64,000 nucleotides of DNA from Siccirubricoccus deserti (GTDB lineage: Bacteria > Pseudomonadota > Alphaproteobacteria > Acetobacterales > Acetobacteraceae): contig NZ_JACOMF010000002.1 in the NCBI RefSeq assembly GCF_014283215.1, forward strand, positions 124,001-188,000. The letters run 5' to 3'. Shown piece by piece: positions 50,720 to 60,916 of the stretch. The notes below the pieces were generated by a model. It did no database searches. It was not told where the DNA came from and was given only the letters and a program-made list of their open reading frames with translations. Positions within the stretch are counted from its first letter, which is position 1. Every line of letters starts with the position of its first letter. Both the position numbers and the translations under genes were made by a program.

Positions 50720-50930
50720 CATTGTGTAGTTTCCGATCGGAAAGGTCGGGCGAGCCGGTAGGGGAAACCGGACATCGACCACCGGCCTATTTAGGAGCCG
50801 GCGTCAATAGACTAGCGTGTTGTTCACAGGGACGCAAAAGACGATTATGCGTCCCTGCCATGCAAAGGCGCCCTGAAGCGCCAATTTCGCGCAGCTGTGA
50901 TTCTTATTGTGCCGCCGCCGCGGAACCTGG
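50720..50930 (-). other. structured non-coding region, candidate sRNA or 3' UTR
   Basis: This 211-bp gap lies between the amidotransferase stop and its terminator. It has a 14-bp perfect palindrome TTTCCGATCGGAAA (50730-50743), CCGGT/ACCGG and CCGGC/GCCGG stems around 50755-50805, a 10-bp inverted repeat CAGGGACGCA/TGCGTCCCTG (50828-50858), and GGCGC/GCGCC (50868-50883). Such dense pairing upstream of a U-run terminator suggests a structured 3' UTR or an independent small RNA. No known family was recognised. The other side of the terminator (50556-50685) shows nothing. Confidence 0.4.
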
Positions 50931-51704
50931 CTACTCGGCCGCCTGGGCCATGTGCCGGCGGGCCGCCCAGGCCGCCGCAGCGGCGCCGAAACGCTCGAAC
51001 AAGGCGCGGCTGAGCGCATCCGACTCCCAATCGTATTCCGGATGCCATTGCACGCCGTAGGCGAAGCCGGGGGCGTCCTTCACCCGCACCGCCTCGATCG
51101 TGCCATCCGGTGCCCAGCCTTCCGCCACCAGGCGCGGCGCCAGCCGGCGGATGCCCTGGTTGTGCAGGGAGTTGACCGGAACCTCCGTGCCGCCCGCCAG
51201 GCTGGCCATCAGGCTGCCCGGCAGCAGCCGCATGCCATGCGCCTTGGCAGTGCGGATCCGCGCCAATCTCTGGTCCGCCGGGGTGGAGTGGTCGATCCGC
51301 CCCGGCAAATCCTGGATGCGCTGGTCGAGGCTGCCGCCCAGCGCCACGTTCAATTCCTGGAAGCCGCGGCAGATCGCCAGCAGCGGCACGCCGGCGGCGA
51401 TGGCGGCGCGGATCAGCGGCAGGGTGGTGGCGTCCCGCGCATGGTCCTCCGGCGTGCCTTCGGCATGCGCGGGGCCTTCGTAGTATTCGGGGCACACATT
51501 GGACCGGCTGCCGGTGAGGATCAGCCCATCCAGCCGCGGCAGGATCTGCGGCGCCAGTGACTCGCCGGCGGCAGGCAGCAGCACCGGGATTCCGTTCACC
51601 GGCCCGAGCACGACGCGTACGTAACTGTCGGAGGCGGCGTGATTCGGCGTCCCGAAGATGCCGAATGCCTTGATACAGCAGGATATGCCAATGAGCGGCT
51701 TCAT
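50931..51704 (-). CDS. gamma-glutamyl-gamma-aminobutyrate hydrolase family protein (peptidase C26, PuuD-like)
   Basis: A 257-residue class-I glutamine-amidotransferase-fold hydrolase. The nucleophile elbow is AICRGFQELNVALGGSL (Cys), the His is in YGVQWHPEYDW, and the N-terminal MKPLIGISCC...SYVRVVLGPVNGIPVLLPA matches PuuD. PuuD cleaves gamma-glutamyl-GABA in putrescine breakdown; other puu genes are not adjacent, so the substrate could differ. The ATG is chosen by homology; longer open codons upstream have lower GC and no similarity. Confidence 0.9.
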   Translation of the reverse strand: MKPLIGISCCIKAFGIFGTPNHAASDSYVRVVLGPVNGIPVLLPAAGESLAPQILPRLDGLILTGSRSNVCPEYYEGPAHAEGTPEDHARDATTLPLIRAAIAAGVPLLAICRGFQELNVALGGSLDQRIQDLPGRIDHSTPADQRLARIRTAKAHGMRLLPGSLMASLAGGTEVPVNSLHNQGIRRLAPRLVAEGWAPDGTIEAVRVKDAPGFAYGVQWHPEYDWESDALSRALFERFGAAAAAWAARRHMAQAAE

Positions 51705-51813
51705 CACGGCACCAGCTTCGTCTGCGATTGCGGCACGATCAAGATGGAGAAGGCTGAACGGAAAACGAACTCGCCACGCGAATTCGCAATCGGCCGCGAT
51801 TTGATGGACCGTT

Positions 51814-52437
51814 TCATGGAATGCCGAGGTTCTCACGGAACCGCGGATCGTTGAAATCGAACAGCAGGGACGGAAAGCGGGCGCCGTATTGGGGCTGGAA
51901 CAGGCTCACCCGGGTTTCCTGCCCCTGGGCATCCAGTACCGCCCATTGCTTCAGCTCGAAGGGTGCGTCGCCGAACACCAGGGTCAACCGGCCCTCCGCC
52001 GCCTTGCCGGTGCGATGCAGGGTGATGCGCAGCAGCCCGCCGCCACGTTCCACCCGGGTCACGGTGATATCACCCGACAGCCGAAGATTCTCGCCGAGCA
52101 GGATGCCGAGCGGCGTGGCCGAGAGCGGCACGGTCGTCGCCTGCTTCAGCTGCTTGTCGAAATAGAAGAACTGGCCGTGGCTGGCGACCAGCAGTAACGG
52201 CTCCGGCGGATCGTATTCGAAGCGCATGCGGCCGGGCCGGACAATCCAGCCGGTGCCCTCCGCCGCAGCGCCGTTCTGGGCGATCTGCAGGAAGCGGGCC
52301 TTCAGGCTCTGCAGCCCATTCAGCCAGGCCTCGGCCCGGGCCAGGTCGGCCCGGTCGCGGTCCGAGAGCGTGGCCTGGGCCATGGCGCCAAAGGCGGGGA
52401 GGGCGAAGGGGAGGGCAAGGAGGGCGCGGCGGTGCAT
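51814..52437 (-). CDS. lolA: outer-membrane lipoprotein carrier LolA
   Basis: LolA, 207 residues, ferries lipoproteins across the periplasm. It has a signal peptide MHRRALLALPFALPAFGAMAQA, then LNGLQSLKARFLQIAQNGAAAEGTGWIVRPGRMRFEYDPPEPLLLVASHGQFFYFDKQLKQATTVPL, the characteristic LolA run (fatty-acid barrel wall with MRFEYDPPEP). The C-terminal VFGDAPFELKQWAVLDAQGQETRVSL is also family-like. LolB is not seen. It is 85 bp downstream of ald and probably separately expressed. Confidence 0.93.
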   Translation of the reverse strand: MHRRALLALPFALPAFGAMAQATLSDRDRADLARAEAWLNGLQSLKARFLQIAQNGAAAEGTGWIVRPGRMRFEYDPPEPLLLVASHGQFFYFDKQLKQATTVPLSATPLGILLGENLRLSGDITVTRVERGGGLLRITLHRTGKAAEGRLTLVFGDAPFELKQWAVLDAQGQETRVSLFQPQYGARFPSLLFDFNDPRFRENLGIP

Positions 52438-52522
52438 CGATCCCCATGTGGGCCGTGGCGGGCCCCGGGGAAACCCCCGATCGCTGCCGCCCTGCGTCCT
52501 GGCTGGGGCATGGCCGGCGCCG

Positions 52523-53653
52523 TCACGCACCGCCGCAACCGGCCAGCGCCGTCGCCAGCGGCAGCGGCGCCTCGCCCAGCGCCGCTGCCACCGCCGGATG
52601 CACCACCCGGCCGCCGAAGACGTTCAGCCCCTGGGCCAGATGGGCATTCTCCGCCAGGGCACGGGGAAACCCCTTCTCCGCCAATTGCAGGATGAAGGGC
52701 AGGGTTGCGTTGTTCAGCGCCACGGCGCTGGTGCGGGCGACCGCCCCCGGCATGTTGGTGACGCAGTAATGGATGATGCCGTCCACTAGGAAGGTCGGCT
52801 CGGCATGGGTGGTGGGGCGGGAGGTCTCGAAGCAGCCGCCCTGGTCGATCGCCACATCCACCAGCACACTGCCCGGCCGCATGCCGCCCAGCATGGCGCG
52901 GGTGACGAGCTTCGGCGCCGCCGCGCCTGGCACCAGCACGGCGCCGATCACCAGATCCGCCTCGGTCACCGCCTGCTCCACCGCCTCAGTGGTGGCAAAC
53001 AGCGTGGCGATATGGCCGGCGAACTCCCGGTCGAGCGCATCCAGCACCCTGGCGCTGCGGTCCAGCACCGTCACCCGCGCCCGCATGCCGGCGGCGATGC
53101 GCGCGGCGTTGGAGCCGACCACCCCGCCGCCGAGGATCGCCACCCGCGCCCCTGGCACGCCCGGCACGCCGGAGAGCAGGATGCCGGCGCCGCCCATCTC
53201 CTTCTCCAGGCAGCGGGCGCCGACCTGTATCGCCATGCGCCCGGCCACCTCGCTCATCGGCGCCAGCAGCGGCAGGCCGCCCTCCGGGCTGGTGACCGTC
53301 TCATAGGCGATGGCGGTGCAGCGGCTTTCCATCAGGCCGCGGGTCTGCTCCGGGTCGGGCGCCAGATGCAGGTAGGTGAACAGGAGCTGGCCGGGGCGGA
53401 GTTGGCGCCACTCCTCCGGCTGCGGCTCCTTCACCTTCACCACCAGCTCGGCGGTGGCGAAGACCCCGGCGGCATTGGGCGCGATGGCGGCGCCGGCGGC
53501 GGCATAGGCGGCATCGGGGAAGCCGGTGCCGGCGCCGGCGCCGGTCTCTACCAGCACCCGGTGGCCATGCCCCACCAGCTCCCTCACCGAGGCGGGGACC
53601 AGCCCCACCCGGTATTCGTGGTTCTTCACCTCGCGCGGGACCCCGATGAGCAT
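52523..53653 (-). CDS. ald: alanine dehydrogenase
   Basis: L-alanine dehydrogenase (NAD), 376 residues, interconverting alanine and pyruvate plus ammonia. It starts MLIGVPREVKNHEYRVGLVPASVREL; substrate-site Lys is in ELVVKVKEPQ, His in FTYLHLAPDPEQT. The NAD Rossmann motif is VAILGGGVVGSNAARIAAG, and DVAIDQGGCFETSRPTTHAEPTF is the PROSITE-type signature. It ends with a GGA-rich tail. The nearby ureide/urease cluster makes a nitrogen-recycling context plausible. Confidence 0.96.
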   Translation of the reverse strand: MLIGVPREVKNHEYRVGLVPASVRELVGHGHRVLVETGAGAGTGFPDAAYAAAGAAIAPNAAGVFATAELVVKVKEPQPEEWRQLRPGQLLFTYLHLAPDPEQTRGLMESRCTAIAYETVTSPEGGLPLLAPMSEVAGRMAIQVGARCLEKEMGGAGILLSGVPGVPGARVAILGGGVVGSNAARIAAGMRARVTVLDRSARVLDALDREFAGHIATLFATTEAVEQAVTEADLVIGAVLVPGAAAPKLVTRAMLGGMRPGSVLVDVAIDQGGCFETSRPTTHAEPTFLVDGIIHYCVTNMPGAVARTSAVALNNATLPFILQLAEKGFPRALAENAHLAQGLNVFGGRVVHPAVAAALGEAPLPLATALAGCGGA

Positions 53654-53693
53654 GCGCCGTCCTCCGCCTGTTGTTGCCGGAGGATGTGGGGGC

Positions 53694-54041
53694 TCAATCG
53701 ACCGGCAGGAATATGAAGACCACCGCGGCGATCAGGCAGCCCATGGCGGCGAGGTAGGTCCAGCGCAGCGGCTCGCCCAGGACGAGCACGCTGAAGCCGG
53801 CGAAGACGGTCAGGGTGATGACTTCCTGCATCACCTTCAATTGCTGGCCGGAATAGGCGCCGTAGCCGATGCGGTTCGCCGGCACCGCCAGGCAGTACTC
53901 GAAGAAGGCGATGCCCCAGGAGATCAGGATCGCCAGCCAGAGCGGCCAGGCGGGGCGCTTGAGATGGCCGTACCAGGCCCAGGTCATCAGGATGTTGCTG
54001 CCGAACAGCAGCAGTGGCGGCAGCAGGTACGGCGGCGTCAT
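53694..54041 (-). CDS. DMT-like DUF486 membrane protein
   Basis: A 115-residue membrane protein with four hydrophobic helices, the DUF486 family of small drug/metabolite-transporter-like proteins. It shows LPPLLLFGSNILMTWAWYGHLK, LWLAILISWGIAFFEYCLAVPANRIGYG, QQLKVMQEVITLTVFAGFSVLVLGEPLRWTYL and a C-terminal AMGCLIAAVVFIFLPVD. FEYC...PANRIGY...QLKVMQE is almost invariant in the family. Function unknown. It lies between ald and ampG on the same strand. Confidence 0.9.
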   Translation of the reverse strand: MTPPYLLPPLLLFGSNILMTWAWYGHLKRPAWPLWLAILISWGIAFFEYCLAVPANRIGYGAYSGQQLKVMQEVITLTVFAGFSVLVLGEPLRWTYLAAMGCLIAAVVFIFLPVD

Positions 54042-54068
54042 GCGGTGGTCCCTTTTGACCCCGCGAAC

Positions 54069-55343
54069 CTACCGTGCCGGCTGCCCCGGCGGCAGCCGCC
54101 GCAGCAGCCAGAGCATGATCGCCATCGCCGGCAGCGCCGCCGCCGTGGTCAGCAGGAAGAAGGCCGACCAGCCCACCGCCTCCGCCAGCCAGCCGGAGGA
54201 AGCGCCGAGGGTGCGCAGCGGCACCGCCGCCAGCGAGGAGAGCAGCGCGTATTGCGTCGCGGTGAAGGCCCGGCTGGTCAGGCCGCTGAGGTAGGTGAGG
54301 AAGGCCGCGTCGGCGAGGCCATCGGTGAAGCTCTCCACCCCGACCTGGGCGAAGAGCATGGGCATGTCCCGCCCGCCGCCGACGAGTGCCAGGTACATCA
54401 GGTTGGACAGCATCTGCCCCAGCCCGGTCACCACCAGTGCCCGGCCGATGCCGATGCGGCCGATCAGCCAGCTGCCGGCCAGCGCGCCGCCCAGGGTGGC
54501 GACCATGCCGAAGACCGTGGCGACGGTCGCCACATCCTCCCGCGTGAAGCCGAGGGAGCGGTAGAAGGGTGTCGTCATGACGCCGGCCAGCGCCTCGCCC
54601 AGCTTAAACAGCGAGACGAAGAGCAGGATGGCCAGCCAGCCGCGGCGGCGCAGGAATTCCGCGAAGGGATCCATCACCGAGGCCCGCAGCCGCGCCCGCC
54701 AGCCGAGCACCACCGCCACCGGCCGTACCCCTTCCCGCCCCGCCAGCACCGCGATGATGCCCGGCAGCAGCAGCAGCGAGGCCACCGCATAGGCACCGCC
54801 CCAGCCGAGCCATTGCACCAGCAGCAGGGTGCCGGCGCCGCTGGCCAGCAGCGCCAGCCGGTAGCCCCAGACATAGGCGGCAAGGCCCCAGGCCTGGCGC
54901 TCCGCATCCTCGCCCAGCATCTCGATGCGCCAGGCATCGACCACGATGTCCTGGCTGGCCGAGAGGAAGGCAACCACCACCGCCAGCGCCACGGTCAGCG
55001 TGGCGCCCTGGGTCGGGTCGGTCGTCGCCACGCCGAGGATGGCGGCAATCAGCGCGAATTGGATGGCCAGCAGCCAGCCCCGCCGCTGGCCAAGCGGCAG
55101 CGGCGGCCGCACCGCGTCGAGCGCCGGCGACCAGAGGAATTTATTGGCATAGGCCAAGCCGATCAGGGCGGTCAGCCCGATGGCGCCGAGCGAAAGCCCG
55201 CTTTCGGTGAACCACTGCCGCAGCACCTGCCCCGCCACCAGCGGCAGCGGCGCCCCGGCGGAGAAGCCGAGGCCGAGCAACACCAGGAAACGCCGGTCCC
55301 GCCACGGGCGGGGCCGGGAAGACTGCACTGCGCCATCGGCCAT
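54069..55343 (-). CDS. ampG: AmpG-family muropeptide MFS transporter
   Basis: A 424-residue major-facilitator permease of the AmpG group, importing anhydro-muropeptides for cell-wall recycling. Twelve helices are visible. FLVLLGLGFSAGAPLPLVAGQVLRQWFTESGLSLGAIG, LAYANKFLWSPALDAV, FLSASQDIVVDAWRIEML, and GVESFTDGLADAAFLTYLSGLTSRAFTATQYALLSSL are AmpG hallmarks. It is not linked here to a beta-lactamase or nagZ. The ATG starts MADGAVQSSRP with GC-rich flanks. Confidence 0.93.
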   Translation of the reverse strand: MADGAVQSSRPRPWRDRRFLVLLGLGFSAGAPLPLVAGQVLRQWFTESGLSLGAIGLTALIGLAYANKFLWSPALDAVRPPLPLGQRRGWLLAIQFALIAAILGVATTDPTQGATLTVALAVVVAFLSASQDIVVDAWRIEMLGEDAERQAWGLAAYVWGYRLALLASGAGTLLLVQWLGWGGAYAVASLLLLPGIIAVLAGREGVRPVAVVLGWRARLRASVMDPFAEFLRRRGWLAILLFVSLFKLGEALAGVMTTPFYRSLGFTREDVATVATVFGMVATLGGALAGSWLIGRIGIGRALVVTGLGQMLSNLMYLALVGGGRDMPMLFAQVGVESFTDGLADAAFLTYLSGLTSRAFTATQYALLSSLAAVPLRTLGASSGWLAEAVGWSAFFLLTTAAALPAMAIMLWLLRRLPPGQPAR

Positions 55344-55374
55344 GCCGCCCGCTACCAGAAGCGGCGGCGCGCCG

Positions 55375-56298
55375 CTACTCGTTCAGCCCCTTGCCGGGGT
55401 AGGGGTGGGTGGCCATCCAGTGCCGGGCGATGTCGACCCGCCGGGTGATCCAGACATCCTTCCGCTGCATCATGTAGTCCAGCAGCCGCTGCAGCCCCAT
55501 CGCCCGCGCCGGGTGGCCAATGAGGCGCATGTGCAGCCCGACCGACATCATTTTCGGTGTCTTCGATCCCTCGGCGTAGAGCATGTCGAAGGCGTCGCGG
55601 ATGTAGGAGAACCACTGGCCGCTGGTGCCCGTCCAGCCAACGTACTTGCCGTCGTTGTTCACCAGCGAATAGGGCACGACGAGGTGCGGCTTGCCCTCCA
55701 CCGTCAGCCAGAACGGCAGTTCCTCGCCATAATAGTCGCTGTCGTAGAGGAAGCCGCCGTGCTCGACGACCAGCCGGCGGGTGTTCACGCTGGGCCCATA
55801 GCGGCAGTACCAGCCTGCCGGCTTCTCGCCGAGGGTCGTCTCCAGGCTGGTGACGGCGCGGGCGATATGCTCCCGCTCCTCCGCCTCCGACAGTTCGAAA
55901 TGCTTCACCCAGCGCCAGCCATGCGAGCAGATGTCGTAGCCTGCGGCGCGGATTGCCGCCGCGGCCTGCGGGTTGGCCTCCAGCGCCAGGGCGCAGCCGA
56001 AGATTGTCAGCGGCAGGCCGCGGTCCTGGAACAGCCGGTGCAGCCGCCAGAAGCCGACCCGGCTGCCGTATTCGAACATCCCCTCCGCGGCCAGGTCGCG
56101 GCCGGATTTCACCTGGCCGCCGCCATGCGCCTCGGTCAGCCCGGTCTCGGTGTAGCCGTCGCCATGCGCGAAGGAGGGCTCCGAGCCTTCCTCGTAATTC
56201 ACCACGAAATTCACCGCCAGCCGGGCGCTGCCCGGCCAGTGCGGGTCTGGCGGGGCGTCGGCGTAGCCGATGAAGTCGCGCTTCACCGCATAGGTCAT
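55375..56298 (-). CDS. puuE: allantoinase PuuE (polysaccharide deacetylase fold)
   Basis: A 307-residue PuuE-type allantoinase, a metal-independent-class polysaccharide-deacetylase-fold enzyme opening allantoin to allantoate. Typical blocks are RDFIGYADAPPDPHWPGSARLAVNFVVNYEEGSEPSFAHGDG, MFEYGSRVGFWRLHRLF, YDICSHGWRW and YCRYGPSVNTRRLVVEHGGFLYDSDYYGEELPFW. It overlaps allA by one base (TGATG). With allA and the divergent urease operon it forms a route from allantoin to ammonia. Confidence 0.93.
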   Translation of the reverse strand: MTYAVKRDFIGYADAPPDPHWPGSARLAVNFVVNYEEGSEPSFAHGDGYTETGLTEAHGGGQVKSGRDLAAEGMFEYGSRVGFWRLHRLFQDRGLPLTIFGCALALEANPQAAAAIRAAGYDICSHGWRWVKHFELSEAEEREHIARAVTSLETTLGEKPAGWYCRYGPSVNTRRLVVEHGGFLYDSDYYGEELPFWLTVEGKPHLVVPYSLVNNDGKYVGWTGTSGQWFSYIRDAFDMLYAEGSKTPKMMSVGLHMRLIGHPARAMGLQRLLDYMMQRKDVWITRRVDIARHWMATHPYPGKGLNE

Positions 56299-56771
56299 CA
56301 GGGCAGCTCCACGCTGAAGGGCGGCACCTCGACGAATTCCTCGTCGCCCGCGCCGCCGGTGCGCCACATGACGATGACGAAGCGGGCCTCGCGATCGAGC
56401 ACGGTGAAGGGGTGGTGCCAGACATCGGCGCCATAGGTGACGCCCTGGTTCGGGCCGCAGAGGAAGGCGCGGGCGCGGGCCATGTCCGGCCCGCCGCCAG
56501 CCGCGTGCGGCGCGACGATCGCCAGCCACCGCCCGCCCTCCTGCGGGATGAAGCTCTGGGAGGAGTACTCATGCCGCTCCATGGTGGTGGAGCGCAGCGG
56601 CAGCGCCGCGAGCGGTGGCTTCACCGTCAGCGATATGCTCAGCCGCGCCGCGGGGCGGAGGTTCGCCAGCGCATCCTCGAAATAGGTGCGGCCGGGGATG
56701 GCGGGGCATTCGATCACCTCGCCGTAAGGCAGGAAGGCGGCGGAGGTCAGTGGCTCGGCGCGCAGGATCAT
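56298..56771 (-). CDS. allA: ureidoglycolate lyase AllA
   Basis: A 157-residue cupin of the AllA family, releasing urea and glyoxylate from ureidoglycolate. It shows LTSAAFLPYGEVIECP, TMERHEYSSQSFIPQEGGRWLAIVAP, FLCGPNQGVTYGADVWHHPFTVLDREARFVIVMWR: the cupin metal and substrate blocks, as in E. coli AllA. The urea produced is the substrate of the urease encoded divergently 260 bp away. The start at MILRAEPL is by homology; upstream in-frame codons are non-coding in character. Confidence 0.93.
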   Translation of the reverse strand: MILRAEPLTSAAFLPYGEVIECPAIPGRTYFEDALANLRPAARLSISLTVKPPLAALPLRSTTMERHEYSSQSFIPQEGGRWLAIVAPHAAGGGPDMARARAFLCGPNQGVTYGADVWHHPFTVLDREARFVIVMWRTGGAGDEEFVEVPPFSVELP

Positions 56772-56859
56772 CGCCTCGGCCTCGCGGCGGCGGAGGGGGT
56801 TGGCCAGCGCGGCATCGGCGGGAAGGCGATGCGGATCTTCAAGCTGCTCTCCATCATGC

Positions 56860-56896
56860 CCGGATGCGGATCGGTGGCATGCCGATCCGCACCGGG
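56860..56896. promoter_or_regulatory. large inverted repeat in the allA-ureD divergent promoter gap
   Basis: CCCGG-a-TGCGGATCGG-tggcatg-CCGATCCGCA-CCGGG is a 15-pair stem with one bulged A and a 7-nt loop. It sits between divergent nitrogen genes and has no U-run, so it may be an operator or a repeat. The rest of 56772-57031 shows nothing clear. Confidence 0.5.
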
Positions 56897-57031
56897 GCAG
56901 CAAACCGCGCGGCCGGCGGATTGTCCATCGCGGCGCGTGCCGGGTGGTGACCGAATCTGCCTGGGAATGCGGCGGAGAATCGAGAAATTGCCGCGATAGG
57001 CGGCAGTTTCCGGCTGCCCGCGCCGCATGCC

Positions 57032-57904
57032 ATGCTGCGCGCGATGCCCCGTGACCTGCCGCCCCCGCCCGCCCGGCACCAGCGCGCCAATGGCGCCTTC
57101 GAGGTGCATTTCGCCACCGCGGCGCGCGGCCCCGGGGCGCCGGCCACCGTCCTGCGCCACCTGTTCCAGCAGGCCCCGCTGCGCGTGCTGTTTCCGACGC
57201 CGGAGCCGGATGAGGCGCTGACCGCGGCGTTGCTGAACTGCGCCGGCGGCCTCGCCGGCGGCGATGCGCTGCGCCAACGGGTGAGGCTCGGCCCCGGCGC
57301 CCGCGCCACCGTCAGCACCGCGGCGGCGGAGAAGATCTACCGCAGCCTGGGCCCGGAGACCCGGGTGGAGAGCGAACTCAGCCTCGGCTCCGAAGCGGTA
57401 CTGGAATGGATTCCGCAGGAGGCGATCCTGTTCGACGGCGCCCGGCTGCACCGAAGGATGCGGGCCGAGCTGGCGGAAGGAGCGAAGCTGCTGGCGGCTG
57501 AGACGCTGGTCTTCGGCCGCGCAGCGCGGGGCGAGCGGCTGACTCATGGCAGCCTCTTCGACGCCTGGCGCCTGCACGGGCCTGAGGGGCTGCTCTGGGC
57601 CGATGCGCTGGAACTCAACGCCGATATCGGCGATCGACTTGCGGCGCGTTTTGGCTTCGGTGGTGCCGAGGCGCTGGGCACGCTGTTGCTGGCCGGCGCC
57701 GACGCGGTGATGGCGCGCGATTTGCTACGAAACCTGCCCGAAGCGGCGCCCGGCGCGGCGACATTGCCCCGTCCAGGGTTGCTGCTGGCGCGCTGGCTGG
57801 GCCCGGCTACCGCGGTGCGGCGGGCGGTGGCGGCGGCGATCGTCACGCTGCGGGTCGCCGCGCTTGGCCTGCCGTCGCGGCTGCCGAGGCTGTGGACGAC
57901 TTGA
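57032..57904 (+). CDS. ureD: urease accessory protein UreD
   Basis: UreD, about 290 residues, docks on apo-urease and helps deliver nickel with UreF and UreG. FEVHFATAARGPGAPATVLRHLFQQAPLRVLFP, LLNCAGGLAGGDALRQRVRLGPGARATVSTAAAEKIYRS (GG-x-GGD and the AAEK-Y segment) and EWIPQEAILFDGARLHRRM are family signatures. Starts at 57032 and 57044 are equally good. It is the first gene of the urease operon, divergent from allA. Confidence 0.94.
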   Translation: MLRAMPRDLPPPPARHQRANGAFEVHFATAARGPGAPATVLRHLFQQAPLRVLFPTPEPDEALTAALLNCAGGLAGGDALRQRVRLGPGARATVSTAAAEKIYRSLGPETRVESELSLGSEAVLEWIPQEAILFDGARLHRRMRAELAEGAKLLAAETLVFGRAARGERLTHGSLFDAWRLHGPEGLLWADALELNADIGDRLAARFGFGGAEALGTLLLAGADAVMARDLLRNLPEAAPGAATLPRPGLLLARWLGPATAVRRAVAAAIVTLRVAALGLPSRLPRLWTT

Positions 57905-57946
57905 GGCAGGGCGGATGATGATCGGGCCGGGGATGAGGGATTCTGC

Positions 57947-58249
<303 letters not shown>

Positions 58250-58290
58250 GCGGGATGCAACGAAGCAATACCCCCGATCTTGCTTCTGTC

Positions 58291-58370
58291 CCCGTCATGA
58301 CCGGGCCTGACCCAGCCATCCGCCCCGGCATGCGCGGCGCAGGGGATGCGCGGGTCAAGCCTGGGCATGA
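58291..58370. repeat. REP-like palindromic element between ureA and ureB
   Basis: An imperfect inverted repeat with arms of about 28 bp: GTCATGACCGGGCCTGACCC... (58294-58321) and ...CGGGTCAAGCCTGGGCATGA (58344-58370). Read as codons it gives the familiar LDPRIP and RPGHDG-type strings of dispersed repeats common in alphaproteobacterial genomes. Only one copy was seen in the window. Confidence 0.65.
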
Positions 58371-58391
58371 ACTCGCAGGCCGGGTTCGCAC

Positions 58392-58697
58392 ATGATCCCC
58401 GGCGAACTCCTCCCCGCTGCCGGCGAGATCGAGCTGAACGCCGGCGTCGAGGCCGTGGAGGTCGAGGTCGGCAACACCGGCGACCGGCCGGTGCAGGTCG
58501 GCAGCCACTACCATTTCGCCGAGACCAACCCGGCGCTCTCCTTCGACCGCAGCGTTGCCCGCGGCCGCCGCCTGGACATCGCCGCCGGTACCGCGGTGCG
58601 GTTCGAGCCGGGGCAGACCCGCACGGTGCGCCTCATCCCCTTCGCCGGCGCCCGGATGGTGCACGGCTTCCGCGGCGAGACGGAAGGACAGGTCTAG
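58392..58697 (+). CDS. ureB: urease beta subunit UreB
   Basis: Urease beta subunit, 101 residues. It starts [18 protein letters not shown], contains [28 protein letters not shown], and ends [21 protein letters not shown], all canonical. The stop TAG is followed directly by the ureC ATG with no spacer. UreA, UreB and UreC form the trimer-of-heterotrimers enzyme. Confidence 0.97.
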   Translation: MIPGELLPAAGEIELNAGVEAVEVEVGNTGDRPVQVGSHYHFAETNPALSFDRSVARGRRLDIAAGTAVRFEPGQTRTVRLIPFAGARMVHGFRGETEGQV

Positions 58698-60409
<1,712 letters not shown>

Positions 60410-60410
<1 letters not shown>

Positions 60411-60916
60411 TGAGCGCCGCCCTGCCCCGCGCGACCCAGGTGCTGCCCGCCGGCGGCTGGGTGGAGCGCACCGCCCGCCACACCGTCACCCTCGACTTCG
60501 ACGACCGCTTCCGCCGCCGCAAGCGCTATGTGGCGGAGGATGGCTTCGCCTTCCTGCTCGACCTCGAAGCGGCGACGGCGCTGCGCGAGGGCGACGGGCT
60601 GCTGCTGGAAGGCGGTGGCGTCATCCTGGTGCGGGCCGCGCGGGAGCCGCTGGTCGAGATCACGGCGGAGGCGCCGGAACAACTTGCCCGCCTCGCCTGG
60701 CACCTCGGCAACCGGCACCTGCCGACGCAGATCGAGGGCAGCCGCATCCTGATCCGCGATGACCATGTGATCACCGCCATGCTGCGCGGCCTCGGCGCCA
60801 CCGTGCGTCAGGTCGCCGCCCCCTTCAACCCGGAGGGCGGCGCCTATGGCGAGCACAACCGCCAGCCCGGCCATCACCACCACCACGGCGATGACGACCA
60901 CCACCATCACCACTGA
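60410..60916 (+). CDS. ureE: urease accessory protein UreE (nickel metallochaperone)
   Basis: UreE, 168 residues, stores and delivers nickel to UreG. The peptide-binding N domain (HTVTLDFDDRFRRRKRYVAEDGFAFLLDLEAATALREGDGLLLEGGGVILVRAA) is followed by the metal domain LARLAWHLGNRHLPTQIEGSRILIRDDHVITAMLRGLGATVRQV with the conserved dimer-interface His. The end is a His-rich tail, [15 protein letters not shown], for extra nickel. The tail's DNA also encodes the Thr-rich start of ureF in another frame. It overlaps ureC by one base. Confidence 0.95.

Noticed and set aside
50755-50805. tRNA-like fold in the gap after the amidotransferase gene
   Set aside because: GCCGG-type stems are present but no T-loop TTCRANY, no acceptor pairing and no anticodon arm of the right size could be built.
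56768-56857. 29-codon ORF upstream of allA (MMESSLKIRIAFPP...), overlapping its start by ATGA
   Set aside because: No ribosome site, no family, and the overlap can arise by chance; kept only as a remark, not as a gene.
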